A program made the position numbers and the translations under genes. From the NCBI RefSeq assembly GCF_012935325.2, contig NZ_JABBYG020000002.1:372001-436000 (forward strand): DNA of 64,000 bases. Direction: 5' to 3'. Origin of the DNA: Paenibacillus sp. PL91 (GTDB lineage Bacteria > Bacillota > Bacilli > Paenibacillales > Paenibacillaceae). Positions 49,602-58,892 of this stretch are shown here, one piece after another; the first letter of the stretch is position 1, and each line of letters begins with the position of its first letter. The notes below the pieces were generated by a model. That model searched no databases, was not told the origin of the DNA, and saw nothing but the letters and a program-made list of their open reading frames with translations.

Positions 49602-50753
49602 TTATGATTTGCTTGCACGATTCGGTCTTAACACGGCCGATCCGAACGCGATCATGACGGCTGCGAATAGCAGCAGGATAAGAAGCTGCAAGCTGATATC
49701 GCTGATGCTGCCTCCGCCGCCGAGACGGTCAACCGCTTGGATAGCCCATTTTTGCGGCGTGAAATTAGCGAGCTTCTGCATAAAATCAGGCAGGATGGAA
49801 AGCGGGAAAAAGCATCCGCTGACCATGCAGGTTGGCGTAATAATGAGATTGTTGATTTGAGACAATTGCGTGCTGTTGCGCACAAGGCCGGCTACCGCCG
49901 ATGCCAGGCCAACGGCCGCCAGCAAGAAAAACTCAAGAACAAGCAGCATTGCACCAAACGAGATGCCTGGCGAATACCCGAATACGAAATACAATAAGCT
50001 GAGTACAACGACTAGCTGGATGGTTCCTACAAGCATGCTCCCCATAAAATTGCCGAAGGCAATATCAAAAGCGCGGAGCGGAGCGGTAAACATTCTAGCC
50101 ATCGTTCGCTGCTCCCTATCCTCCATGACGAAGCCGATCGATTGACTGACGAGCAGCATGACGAACATAAGGATAAGACCGATCATCATCGGATTGGAAA
50201 CGATCTTGCCCAGCTTCATGCTCACATTTTCCACTCCAGCCTTCGGCGCTTCCTGCGCTTCTAGCAGCGCGGTCAGCTTCGTTAAATCCGCTCCGCCATC
50301 GCCCTGCACAAGACTTGCAGAGGACGAAAGCTTACTCGCTTCCGTCACCAGCAGAGCTGCAAGCGAAGCATTCCACAATTGCTCATTCATTCGGTACAAA
50401 ATCGGCTCCGGTTGGCCGCCTTCAAGCAGCTTGGCTGAATAATCCGTAGGGATATAGATAGCCGCATCTGCTTTTCCGTTCACGACCAAATCCTTCAGCT
50501 CCTGCTCTGTAAGCTTTGGCTCCAAATGAATCTCGTAAATGCTCTCCTGGTCGACTGAGGAAGTGAGATAGCCCCCTAATAGGCCAGCGTCCTTATTGCT
50601 AACGGCAATAATCGCTTTATCTCCTTCCAAGCTTGCGAACAATCCTGCCATGATCGAGAGTATGATAGCAGGAATCATCACATTCATAATCAACCCTCGG
50701 CGCGATCCCATTGTCCTGCGTAATAGATGTGCTGCGATATGCAAGCTAGGCAT
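49602..50753 (-). CDS. ABC-2 type exporter permease (LnrN-like)
   Basis: A 383-residue permease with one N-terminal membrane helix, a large extracytoplasmic domain (about 45-170), and five helices at the C-terminal end (IVSNPMMIGLILMFVMLLVS to LLLFAAVMIAFGSAVL), the usual ABC-2 layout. The segment EDREQRTMARMFTAPLRAFD is the coupling region. Length (383) and order after a second permease and an ATPase fit B. subtilis LnrN (YfiN, 385). It would export linearmycin-like polyenes or other amphiphiles, an inference from the layout. The start overlaps the upstream permease by 8 bp. No terminator was seen after it. Confidence 0.85.
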   Translation of the reverse strand: MPSLHIAAHLLRRTMGSRRGLIMNVMIPAIILSIMAGLFASLEGDKAIIAVSNKDAGLLGGYLTSSVDQESIYEIHLEPKLTEQELKDLVVNGKADAAIYIPTDYSAKLLEGGQPEPILYRMNEQLWNASLAALLVTEASKLSSSASLVQGDGGADLTKLTALLEAQEAPKAGVENVSMKLGKIVSNPMMIGLILMFVMLLVSQSIGFVMEDREQRTMARMFTAPLRAFDIAFGNFMGSMLVGTIQLVVVLSLLYFVFGYSPGISFGAMLLVLEFFLLAAVGLASAVAGLVRNSTQLSQINNLIITPTCMVSGCFFPLSILPDFMQKLANFTPQKWAIQAVDRLGGGGSISDISLQLLILLLFAAVMIAFGSAVLRPNRASKS

Positions 50754-51927
50754 GCATCTTCACCACCTTTGGCAGTCTGATGACTGCGATTATAGAAAGC
50801 ACAAGTGCGATAGCGCCAAGTATTCCAATATCGTTCCAAATGGCCGTTGTATCCGTATCGGTCATAAGAGCTCGCAGACTAACGTTTGCCCAATGATTAA
50901 TCGTTAATTTATTGGCTCCTCCTACCATTTTCTCGATGCCGGTCATCATGCCGCCGCTGAGAAAGGTCATGCTGAAAGCAACGATGGAAAACATGGTTTG
51001 CGTCGTTTTTCTAGTACGGGCAAACGAAGCTATCGTAAGCGCAAGACCGGTTCCTGCGACAGTCGTTAGCAAGCAAATCAATGTAATGGAGCCAAAATGG
51101 CTGCCCCACTCCACACCATATACATTGGCGGTGAACGCAATGATAATGACCGCTTGAAGCGCGCCAAGCATGACCGCTCCAACGATGATGCCAAACACCA
51201 TCACTCTAAACGAGCCCGGTATCGCGTACAAACGCTGCAGCGTTCCGCTCTCCCGCTGGTTCAGCAGGGCGATAGCTGCCGTCATGCCGCTGTACAGCAG
51301 GAACATAATTAAGTAAGCTGCAGAATAATACTGGATCGCAGACGTCTCGCCAAATATTTGGCTGTCTCCCGCTCCTAGATTGTAGGTTGCAATCAGATTT
51401 CCGCTTGTCTCCGATTGGCTGTCCACGCCGCTGCCGATTGCTGCTGCACGCTCCGAGCCTAGCGTCTCTATTGCCGCTAAGCGCAAATTCACATTTGCCA
51501 AGTAACGATTAACGACCGAATCCGCTGCTATATTTTTCTCTACATAGCGTCCTGAGTAAGTCAACCATTTAACGGTTTCACCAGCCATCAGCTGCTCAGA
51601 ATAATTTGCCGGAATGAACACGCCATAGTCGGCAATCCCTTCCCGCACAAAGTCCTGAACCTCTTTCTCCGATCCCGCTTCAAGAACCTTAATGTAAGGA
51701 GAAATCTCCTCATCATTCCAGAACGAGTCCATGCTTGCTTTCATTTCTCCCTGGTCCGCATTGAACAGCGCGACCTTCGCTGGCTTGATATCCGTATCAA
51801 AGGCGCTTCCAAGCAGCAAGATCAGCAATAACGGCAATCCAATTAATAGGATAAGGACGGAACGCATCCGACTATATTTGATCAGCTCATAATAAGCTGT
51901 CGTCCACCATGCTCGCATCGTTAGCAC
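50746..51927 (-). CDS. ABC-2 type exporter permease (LnrM-like)
   Basis: A 393-residue ABC-2 permease, homologous in layout to its downstream neighbour. N-terminal helix (LILLIGLPLLLILLLGSAF), extracytoplasmic region to about 215, then five to six helices. LNQRESGTLQRLYAIPGSFR is the coupling region. B. subtilis LnrM (YfiM) has 396 residues. ATG at 51927, three bases after the ATPase stop, so the three genes are one operon. It would form the heterodimeric channel with the next gene. The substrate is unknown. Confidence 0.86.
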   Translation of the reverse strand: MLTMRAWWTTAYYELIKYSRMRSVLILLIGLPLLLILLLGSAFDTDIKPAKVALFNADQGEMKASMDSFWNDEEISPYIKVLEAGSEKEVQDFVREGIADYGVFIPANYSEQLMAGETVKWLTYSGRYVEKNIAADSVVNRYLANVNLRLAAIETLGSERAAAIGSGVDSQSETSGNLIATYNLGAGDSQIFGETSAIQYYSAAYLIMFLLYSGMTAAIALLNQRESGTLQRLYAIPGSFRVMVFGIIVGAVMLGALQAVIIIAFTANVYGVEWGSHFGSITLICLLTTVAGTGLALTIASFARTRKTTQTMFSIVAFSMTFLSGGMMTGIEKMVGGANKLTINHWANVSLRALMTDTDTTAIWNDIGILGAIALVLSIIAVIRLPKVVKMHA

Positions 51928-51930
51928 CTC

Positions 51931-52875
51931 CTATTCGTCACGCAATGTGCGCCCGGTCATTTGCAGAAAGAGCGATTCGAGATTCGGCTCTACCCTTGTC
52001 AGCTTGCGAAGATTGATTCCGTGCTTCTGGATAATAAACAACAAATCCTGCAAAATGGAAGGCGATTCCTTCACCGACACTTCGAGCGTCATGCCATCGT
52101 CGCGCTCATCGAGCTGCTGGACGCCAGGATGATCGACCATTTCCGTCAGCGCAGTGCTCGATTTCCGATCGATCTCAAAAATGAGCTTTTCTTCTTGGCC
52201 TACTTGACGCTTAAGCTCATCCTTCGTGCCGCATGCGATAAGCTTGCCTTGGTCAAGAATGCCGATTCTCGAGCAAATCGACTCCACCTCTTCCATATAA
52301 TGACTCGTATAAATGACGGTTGAGCCCAGCTTATTCAGTGCTCTTACCGATTCCAAAATGTGATTCCTCGACTGCGGGTCAATGCCTACAGTCGGCTCAT
52401 CCATAATAATAAGCTTCGGCCGGTGCATAATGGCGCAGGCGATATTGAGGCGTCTCTTCATACCGCCCGAGAACGTAGAAGGCTTATCCTTGGCACGATC
52501 AAGCAACCCTACGAATTGCAGCGCTTCATCAACACGATCGCGCAGAAGCGACCCTCTTAAGCCATACAATTTTGCAAAAAAAGTAACATTCTCTCTCGCC
52601 GTCAACGTATCATAAATGGCAAGCTCCTGCGGCACTAATCCGATCCGCTTCTTCACCTCTAGCGGCTGCTTCCGGATCGAGAAGCCATCTACCAAAATGT
52701 CGCCGCCGCTTGGTTCCAGCAGGCCTGACAGCATATGAATGGACGTGCTCTTGCCCGCGCCGTTTGGACCAAGCAAGCCAAAAATCTCACCTTCTCCGAT
52801 ATTGAATGTAAGATGGTTTACCGTTAATGTCGTATCGTATTTTTTGACGACCTCGCGAAATGCGACTAGACTCAT
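51931..52875 (-). CDS. ABC transporter ATP-binding protein (LnrL-like)
   Basis: A 314-residue ATPase of a drug/antibiotic-type ABC exporter. Walker A LLGPNGAGKST (about 39-49), Q-loop GLVPQELAIYDT, signature FSGGMKRRLNIA (about 134), Walker B LIIMDEPTVGID, H-loop TSHYMEEVE. The last 90 residues form the accessory regulatory domain seen in YfiL/DrrA types. Start ATG at 52875 with GAGGATG upstream. The frame is open further up, but that part crosses the promoter palindrome. Length is close to LnrL (311). It is divergent from the histidine kinase gene and followed by its two permeases. Confidence 0.9.
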   Translation of the reverse strand: MSLVAFREVVKKYDTTLTVNHLTFNIGEGEIFGLLGPNGAGKSTSIHMLSGLLEPSGGDILVDGFSIRKQPLEVKKRIGLVPQELAIYDTLTARENVTFFAKLYGLRGSLLRDRVDEALQFVGLLDRAKDKPSTFSGGMKRRLNIACAIMHRPKLIIMDEPTVGIDPQSRNHILESVRALNKLGSTVIYTSHYMEEVESICSRIGILDQGKLIACGTKDELKRQVGQEEKLIFEIDRKSSTALTEMVDHPGVQQLDERDDGMTLEVSVKESPSILQDLLFIIQKHGINLRKLTRVEPNLESLFLQMTGRTLRDE

Positions 52876-52950
52876 GTTTTGCTCATCCTCTCGGTTTGTT
52901 TCTGATAAACCAATCATACGCGAAGGCCACGGCCGATACAGGTCTATTAA

Positions 52951-52969
52951 GTCACCTTCTGAAGGTGAC
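52951..52969. promoter_or_regulatory. 19-bp palindromic operator between the ABC exporter and the two-component genes
   Basis: A perfect inverted repeat of 9-bp arms, GTCACCTTC and GAAGGTGAC, around one base. On the minus strand it lies about nine bases upstream of a weak -35 (CTGTAT, 17 bases, TATGAT) for the ATPase gene, where an activator would bind. The adjacent NarL-type response regulator is the natural candidate. Confidence 0.7.
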
Positions 52970-53056
52970 AAAAGTCATCTCGTGCTTAATGCTTGGAATG
53001 AGGGATGAAAGTTGGATGAAATGCTGCTTTCGTTATCGTTCGTCCATGCAACATTA

Positions 53057-53065
53057 TGCTATAAT
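53057..53065 (+). promoter_or_regulatory. Extended -10 promoter of the histidine kinase gene
   Basis: TGCTATAAT is a consensus extended -10 element (TATAAT at 53060-53065), 31 bases before the kinase start. The -35 is poor. Its position supports the short kinase start. Confidence 0.5.
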
Positions 53066-53096
53066 GAAGCAAATTCAGCTGCGGGAGCTTTTCGAC

Positions 53097-54227
53097 ATGA
53101 ATATATGGCTATACCGGATTCGGATTTTGCTCGTAGCGGTCCCTCCTATTATTAGCATCGTTAACATAGATGCAGGCTCGTATGCCTTATATACGACCTT
53201 TGTGCTGCTAGCCCTACTCCTGATTAAAGGCGCCTCCTCGTATCCTAAAGCCGCCCAATTGTTGCTGCTGGCGGAGTTATTCGGCTTTGCTTGGTTTTCC
53301 TACACCTACGGCGGAGTGTTGTTTCTATTGCTCTTCTCCACCCTTATTGCAATATTCCGGAGCAGGCCTGCTCCCATGATGTGCCTTTTGTGGGCTGCAA
53401 TCGGGTTAGCGTCATTATTATCAAGCTTGCATGGCAGAGATAATGAGATCATTTTTGCGGTAGCTGTGCTTTGGATCACGACGGCAGCCATTCTCTATGC
53501 GTCAAATGAGTTTGAGGAGAAGCGACATCAAATCGAAGACTTATATGAGGCATTGGCCGCCAGCCATGCGGAGCTTGACGCCGCTAGGCGCAGAATGCAG
53601 GATTATGCCTCTCAGGTGGAGCATAATGCCCAGATCGAAGAGCGCAATCGTATCGCTAAAGATATTCATGACGATCTTGGTCACCGGCTTATTCGGGTCA
53701 AAATGATGTCTGAAGCCGCTCTGCATTTGTTTGATGCGGATGCAAGCCGAGCCAAAGGCACTCTCACGCAAATTCGCGACCAGCTTCAAGACAGCATGGA
53801 GCTCATGCGCCGCACGGTGCGGAGGCTCGCAGCAGACGGAGAGAAGGATGCCAGACGTTATGCGCTGGATCGTCTCGTAGAAGAATCGGCAGAAGCTTTG
53901 GGAATAGCCGTCAGCTTCCGAGTAACCGGGAACCCAAGGCCGCTTTATCCGAGCATGGAGCTTATTTTGTTCAAAAATGCCCAAGAAGCGATCACAAATG
54001 CAGTTCGACATGGTAAAGCCACTTCCGTTAACGTTGATCTCCATTTCTTGGAAACTAGCGTCGCGCTTACTATAGCGAACAATGGCAGCCTGCCAAGCGG
54101 GCCGATCGAAGCCGGACTTGGCATGAAAGGCATGAGAGAGCGGATAGCGCTTATCGGGGGCTTGCTGGAGTGGCAGAACGCAGATCGATTCTCGGTTACG
54201 ACGACGCTTCCGCTCCTTGGCGGATAA
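53097..54227 (+). CDS. Sensor histidine kinase, NarL/DesK type (LnrJ-like)
   Basis: A 376-residue membrane sensor kinase with five or six hydrophobic segments in the first 145 residues and almost no loops, suggesting sensing within the membrane. A HisKA_3 box follows, NRIAKDIHDDLGHRL, with the phosphorylated His near 191. The ATPase domain shows NAQEAITNAVRHGKA (N box, about 292) and GLGMKGMRERIALIGG (G box, about 342). B. subtilis LnrJ (400) senses linearmycins together with LnrK. The start is placed at the ATG at 53097 with GGGAG nine bases before it. The ATG at 53064 lacks a site and overlaps the promoter. Confidence 0.87.
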   Translation: MNIWLYRIRILLVAVPPIISIVNIDAGSYALYTTFVLLALLLIKGASSYPKAAQLLLLAELFGFAWFSYTYGGVLFLLLFSTLIAIFRSRPAPMMCLLWAAIGLASLLSSLHGRDNEIIFAVAVLWITTAAILYASNEFEEKRHQIEDLYEALAASHAELDAARRRMQDYASQVEHNAQIEERNRIAKDIHDDLGHRLIRVKMMSEAALHLFDADASRAKGTLTQIRDQLQDSMELMRRTVRRLAADGEKDARRYALDRLVEESAEALGIAVSFRVTGNPRPLYPSMELILFKNAQEAITNAVRHGKATSVNVDLHFLETSVALTIANNGSLPSGPIEAGLGMKGMRERIALIGGLLEWQNADRFSVTTTLPLLGG

Positions 54228-54273
54228 CGTTAATGAAGATACTGCTCGCTTAGAAATGGAGATGTTCGAGCTT

Positions 54274-54915
54274 ATGATTCAAGTGCTAATAGTGGATGAT
54301 GATCCTTTTATTCGGGAGAGCATGAATGTTATTTTGGATCTGGATCAGGAATTGCAGGTTGCCGGCGTATGCGCAAACGGACAGGAAGCAGCAGAGTTTG
54401 TCCGCCAGCATCCCGTCGATGTTGTCCTCATGGACATTCGGATGCCAATCTGTGACGGCGTTGAGGGTACGAAGCTGCTGCGCGCGCTTGAGAGTCCCCC
54501 TGCTGTACTCATCCTGACGACCTTTGACGATGATGAATATATCGCGCAAGCGATTCGCAACGGAGCAAACGGCTATCTGCTCAAAAATGTACCTCCAAGC
54601 CGAATTATCAGCGGCATCAAGACGGTGCATGAGGGCTCTGTGCTCATTCACCCCGAAATTGCCCGCAAGCTGGCAGGCATGCTCGAGACGTCTCGTGCCG
54701 ATACAAGCAAACCGGTGACGATCAGCGGCCTCACGCCAGCAGAAGGCCAAATCGTCCGCCTCATTGCGGATGGCCAATCAAACAAAGAAATTGCCGCCTC
54801 CTTGTTTTTAAGCGAGGGCACGATCAAAAATTATATAACAGAAATATTAAACAAGCTTGAGCTGCGCGACCGAACACAAATCGCAATCTTTTATTTAAAA
54901 TTATTGCACCAATGA
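54274..54915 (+). CDS. Response regulator, NarL/FixJ family (LnrK-like)
   Basis: A 213-residue two-component regulator. The receiver has IVDDDPFIRES near the N-terminus, phospho-acceptor Asp about 54 in VVLMDIRMP, and the conserved Thr/Lys in ILTTFDDDE and GYLLKNVPP. The LuxR-type HTH is at about 153-197 (LTPAEGQIVRLIADGQSNKE). It would be phosphorylated by the kinase 46 bases upstream and is the likely binder of the palindrome in the divergent region. The start at 54274 (MIQVLIVDDD) is by family. In-frame ATG codons lie a little upstream, and GGAG is 12 bases away, so the start is only fairly certain. Confidence 0.88.
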   Translation: MIQVLIVDDDPFIRESMNVILDLDQELQVAGVCANGQEAAEFVRQHPVDVVLMDIRMPICDGVEGTKLLRALESPPAVLILTTFDDDEYIAQAIRNGANGYLLKNVPPSRIISGIKTVHEGSVLIHPEIARKLAGMLETSRADTSKPVTISGLTPAEGQIVRLIADGQSNKEIAASLFLSEGTIKNYITEILNKLELRDRTQIAIFYLKLLHQ

Positions 54916-54943
54916 TTCTTGTTAACCGAAGGAGACTATAACG

Positions 54944-55591
54944 ATGACAACACAGACTGCTACTACTTCTCTAGCTGGCTTCACACAAGCCGATTTTGAT
55001 GTATTTGGAATCGAGGGTCTCGAAGAACGAATGTCAGCTATTCAAAATCGGATTCAACCTAAATTCCGTGCGCTTGGGGAGCAGCTGACGGTTGATACAG
55101 CCGTTCACGCCGGCAATGAAATGTACCTGCATATTGCTAGGCATGCCCGCCGCAAAGTAAACCCGCCGAAGGATACGTGGCTCGCGATTTGCAGCAACAA
55201 ACGCGGCTACAAAGCACATCCGCATTTTCAGCTTGGCTTGTTTGATGACCACTTATTTATATGGCTTGCGCTTATCTATGAGGTTCCGAACAAATCCAAT
55301 ATTGCGACGGCCTTCTCGAACCAAATCGACGACGTAATCGCAGCCGTTCCAGCACATTATGTGCTCTCGCTCGATCACATGCAGAAGGAGTCAATAGCGG
55401 TCAGCGAAATGTCAAGGCAGGATTGGAGCGACGCGCTCGTTCGCTTCCGTGACGTGAAGAAGGCTGAGCTGCTGATTGGTCTCCATGTGCAGGCAGATGA
55501 TCCGATCCTTCGCGACGGCGATGCGCTGCTGGCGCTCGTTTCCTCCACCTACGAGACGTTAATGCCGCTGTACCGCATGGCGAACTTATAA
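54944..55591 (+). CDS. yktB: YktB family protein (UPF0637, DUF1054)
   Basis: A 215-residue protein of the YktB family, recognised from GFTQADFDVFGIEGLEERM, HIARHARRKVNPPKDTW and FQLGLFDDHLFIWLALIYEV. The structure of a homologue is known but the function is not. ATG at 54944 has AAGGAG upstream. It lies 28 bases after the response regulator and could be read with it, though the families are not functionally linked elsewhere. Convergent with the RND pump, sharing a long terminator. Confidence 0.93.
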   Translation: MTTQTATTSLAGFTQADFDVFGIEGLEERMSAIQNRIQPKFRALGEQLTVDTAVHAGNEMYLHIARHARRKVNPPKDTWLAICSNKRGYKAHPHFQLGLFDDHLFIWLALIYEVPNKSNIATAFSNQIDDVIAAVPAHYVLSLDHMQKESIAVSEMSRQDWSDALVRFRDVKKAELLIGLHVQADDPILRDGDALLALVSSTYETLMPLYRMANL

Positions 55592-55595
55592 AAAT

Positions 55596-55645
55596 AAAGG
55601 CTGTACCTGAGGTCGATTTCGACCTCTGAGGTACAGCCTTTTCTA
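55596..55645. terminator. Bidirectional terminator, yktB / RND pump
   Basis: A 13-bp outer stem AAAGGCTGTACCT (55596-55608) with 55629-55641 and an inner GAGGTCGA/TCGACCTC form a long hairpin. T-rich on both sides. Confidence 0.88.
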
Positions 55646-55646
55646 T

Positions 55647-58600
55647 TTAAGCCTGCTGCGCGACTGCGGCTGCGGCTTCCGCTTGCGCAGTTGCTGCGCC
55701 AGCGCGCCGTTGTTTGCGCGAGGTACGGAAGAATAGCAGCTCATACACGCAAGGAACGATGATCAGTGTAAGCAGCGTTGCTGCGATCAAGCCCCCGATT
55801 ACGACGATAGCTAAGCTTTGGGATACGATGCTTCCCGATTCATGTGAACCGAACACGAGTGGCAGCATCGCGGACACCGTCGCTACCGCCGTCATGATGA
55901 TCGGACGCATCCGCGTCGCAGCCGCTTCGATTAGCGATTCGCGAATCGACATCGTCTGCTCGTTTTGCTTCACGCGATCAATCAATACGATCGCATTCGT
56001 GACGACGATTCCAATCAGCATCAGCGCTCCGAACATCGCCGTGAAATCCGGCGTTACGCCCGATACGAGCAAGCCCGTTACGGCACCGATGGCTGCGAGC
56101 GGCAGCGAAATCATAATCGCAAGCGGTGCTCGAAGCGTTTTGAAGGTCAGCACCATAATGAGATATACGATACCGATGGATATAAGCGCCGTTAAGCCAA
56201 GGTCTGCAAAATCACTCGACTGATCGGCAGAAGCTCCGCCCACCGAAAGCGCTACGCCTTCCGGCAGCTTTATTTCCGCCGCTGCTTTATCGATTTTATC
56301 GCCAACAACCGAAAGCTCTTTAGGCTCTGCATTAGCAGTAACTCGGATATAAGTTTTTCCTTCTTTATGGTAGTAAAGGGCAGGCTCCTCGGAGCGTACC
56401 AATTCCGCCACCTTCGAAATAGGCACAGCGCCTGTCTCCGTCATCACGGTAAGCTGCTCAAGCTCAGCTTGCGAATCGGGATTCAAGACTGGCTGTAAAA
56501 TAACCGGCGTGTCGCTTCCCTCTATCCGAATTTTGCCAATAGGCACCGGATTAAGCATGCTTTGCAGCTGCATCGCCACCTCTTGGCCTTTCGCAAGAGT
56601 AGGATCGACTTTAAAGGAGTAAACCGATTTCTTCTCCTCCTGATTGCTTTCTACCTTTTGCACTCCATCTATCGGCTTAATGGCTGCGATAAGCTTTTCT
56701 GCAGTTTGAGCGAGCTGCTCTGTATCGTCGCCAGTCACGTCGATATTGATTTTCGGCGACCCGCCGCCCATTATTAAGTCCGATGCATTAACCGTTAAGG
56801 TTGCTTCTTTATAGCTATCCTTCTGCGACCTGATGCTCTCCATTAACAGCTCAGCGTCGACGCCATCCTTCAGATCAATCATATACGTAATGAGCGTTGG
56901 CGACGATACAGAGCCGTATTTGGCTGCGTCGGCGCTATTGCCAAGCATCATCATAACCCACTCGATATCTTTATTGCTTGTCAAAGAGGCTTCAAACCTC
57001 TTCCCAGCTTCGACCACTTGATCCGCAGGCGTTTCGCTCGGATATTCCAGCGTTACGTTAACATTCTCGGCGCTGGAGGAGTCGAGCGCCCCTTTAGGCA
57101 TAAACATGTAAGCACTAATAGAGCCGGCAAACAGCAATACCGCGATAATTAACGGCACTAATTTATGTGCAAGATTCCAGCGGATGAATGCAGCGAATTT
57201 AGGCGAGCCGGCATGCTCCTTCTCCTTCGTATTGCGCAGCAAGAGTGCGCTTAGAAGCGGTACGACGGTCAGCGCTACCAAGAGAGAGGCTAACAGCGAA
57301 TAGGCAACCGTAAGCGCGAAAGGCAGCAAAAAGGCTTGCAGCGAGCCGCGCAGAAGACCCATCGGTAAAAATACCGCAACCGTTACGAGCGTAGAAGATG
57401 TAATAGCGGAAGCTACTTCCTTCGTGGCATCCGTTATAAGCTTGACGGAGAAGGATTCCTTTTGCAGCCTTCTATAAATGTTCTCTATCACGACAATACT
57501 ATCGTCAACAAGGCGACCAACCGCAACCGCTACTCCGCCAAGCGTAATGATGTTAAGCGATACGCCTGAGAGCTGCAGCAAATATAGCGTAATGCCAAGC
57601 GAAAGCGGAATCGAGACGATCGTCACGATCGTCGCTTTAAAATTGCGCATGAACAATAAAATGACGATCGTAGCGAACAAAGCGCCAAGCAATACTTCAC
57701 GCATCATGCTGTTAACAGAAGAGACAACCGAATCGGACGTGCTTAAAATAATAGAAGCATCGATTCCTTTGTTCTCATCGTTTAGACGTTCAACGGTTTG
57801 CTCGATTCCTTTGCCGACCGTTACCGCATTCGCATCCGCAGACTTAGAGATCGTGAACATGACAGCATCCTTGCCGTTCATGCGGCTAATGCTCTCTTGA
57901 TCCTTAGCAAGCTCGACTGTAGCCACATCACCAAGCGTTACGCCAGCAGCGACAGGGAGCTTTCGCAGCGTTTCCACATCCGTCACCTGATCATAAACGT
58001 TAAGATTGCTGGCTGCTCCGTCTAAGGTGCGTTCACCGATTGAGACCGATGCCCCTCTTCCCTGCAGAACACCCATTAGCGCTTGTACCGGAATACCCGC
58101 GTCAGCAAGCTTATCACTCAGCGGCACAACATGCACGGACGGCGACGATTTGCCGCTAATGCTGACCTGGCCCGCACCTTCAGACTTCTGAAGCTCCGCC
58201 GTAACCGCTTTAAGCTTCGCATCCTTTTCTTGTTCGCTCATCCCCTCGTCAAAGGTTAAAGTTACCCAAGCGATAGGAATCATTGATGTATTGAATTGAA
58301 CGACGAACGGCTTCATCACATTTGAAGGCAGCTGCACCTGATCTACCACCCGCTCGATTTCAGCCTTAGCTTCCTTCATATTCGTTTTTGAATCAAAATT
58401 CATATTAACCTGAGCGTATCCGTCGCCTGAAGTCGAGAACATGCTAGACTTCCCTTTCACGAACGATACAGCCTCTTCAAGAGGGTTCGTGACCATCTGC
58501 TCCATCGACTTCGCGTCACTTCCCGGCCCAATTGCGGTAATCATAACCTGTGGATTGTCAGCTGCTGGCAGAAATTCCATCGGCAGCCTAAAATAGCTGA

Positions 58601-58682
58601 TTACCCCCATTGCTAACGCCATAATGACGATCAGAATCATGGCCGCCTTATTTCGGAATGACCATTCTGTTAATTTACTCAT
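55647..58682 (-). CDS. RND-family efflux pump permease (SwrC-like)
   Basis: A 1011-residue RND pump of the HAE1 family in a Gram-positive. Twelve membrane helices with two large extracytoplasmic domains. TM4 carries the proton-relay Asp pair in VAVGRLVDDSIVVIEN (about 391), and TM10-11 repeats the pattern (IVVTNAIVLIDRV). The B. subtilis homologue SwrC (YerP, about 1065 residues) exports surfactin and related lipopeptides and contributes to swarming. The last 30 residues are Ala/Gln-rich. ATG at 58682. The regulator gene 2 kb away is of TetR type, as YerO is beside YerP in B. subtilis, so shared control is possible. Confidence 0.92.
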   Translation of the reverse strand: MSKLTEWSFRNKAAMILIVIMALAMGVISYFRLPMEFLPAADNPQVMITAIGPGSDAKSMEQMVTNPLEEAVSFVKGKSSMFSTSGDGYAQVNMNFDSKTNMKEAKAEIERVVDQVQLPSNVMKPFVVQFNTSMIPIAWVTLTFDEGMSEQEKDAKLKAVTAELQKSEGAGQVSISGKSSPSVHVVPLSDKLADAGIPVQALMGVLQGRGASVSIGERTLDGAASNLNVYDQVTDVETLRKLPVAAGVTLGDVATVELAKDQESISRMNGKDAVMFTISKSADANAVTVGKGIEQTVERLNDENKGIDASIILSTSDSVVSSVNSMMREVLLGALFATIVILLFMRNFKATIVTIVSIPLSLGITLYLLQLSGVSLNIITLGGVAVAVGRLVDDSIVVIENIYRRLQKESFSVKLITDATKEVASAITSSTLVTVAVFLPMGLLRGSLQAFLLPFALTVAYSLLASLLVALTVVPLLSALLLRNTKEKEHAGSPKFAAFIRWNLAHKLVPLIIAVLLFAGSISAYMFMPKGALDSSSAENVNVTLEYPSETPADQVVEAGKRFEASLTSNKDIEWVMMMLGNSADAAKYGSVSSPTLITYMIDLKDGVDAELLMESIRSQKDSYKEATLTVNASDLIMGGGSPKINIDVTGDDTEQLAQTAEKLIAAIKPIDGVQKVESNQEEKKSVYSFKVDPTLAKGQEVAMQLQSMLNPVPIGKIRIEGSDTPVILQPVLNPDSQAELEQLTVMTETGAVPISKVAELVRSEEPALYYHKEGKTYIRVTANAEPKELSVVGDKIDKAAAEIKLPEGVALSVGGASADQSSDFADLGLTALISIGIVYLIMVLTFKTLRAPLAIMISLPLAAIGAVTGLLVSGVTPDFTAMFGALMLIGIVVTNAIVLIDRVKQNEQTMSIRESLIEAAATRMRPIIMTAVATVSAMLPLVFGSHESGSIVSQSLAIVVIGGLIAATLLTLIIVPCVYELLFFRTSRKQRRAGAATAQAEAAAAVAQQA

Positions 58683-58844
58683 TAGTTCTGACTCCTTTTC
58701 CCTTTACGGTTTTCTTTTGTTTTGTCTTCACTAATCATAGTGGGAAGGTATAGGTAGCAAAAACGTCCAGAGGAGGGAATTGATTCTCGCCCTTAGTCGT
58801 AAATCTTCTACGACTGTAGACCGATTGCCAGCTTAGCAAAAAAA

Positions 58845-58858
58845 TGAGTAAGTACTCA
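58845..58858. promoter_or_regulatory. Operator 1, palindrome TGAGTA-AG-TACTCA
   Basis: A 14-bp palindrome with perfect 6-bp arms, immediately upstream of the -35 region of the ABC exporter promoter. Of the TGAGTnnnTACTCA form recognised by many TetR repressors. Confidence 0.8.
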
Positions 58859-58882
58859 CTTCTCGAACAGCAAGGTTCTGCG

Positions 58883-58888
58883 TATAAT
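58883..58888 (+). promoter_or_regulatory. -10 box (TATAAT) of the ABC exporter operon
   Basis: A perfect TATAAT, 17 bases after a weak TTCTCG. It lies between the two operators, whose centres are 48 bp apart. Confidence 0.65.
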
Positions 58889-58892
58889 AAAG

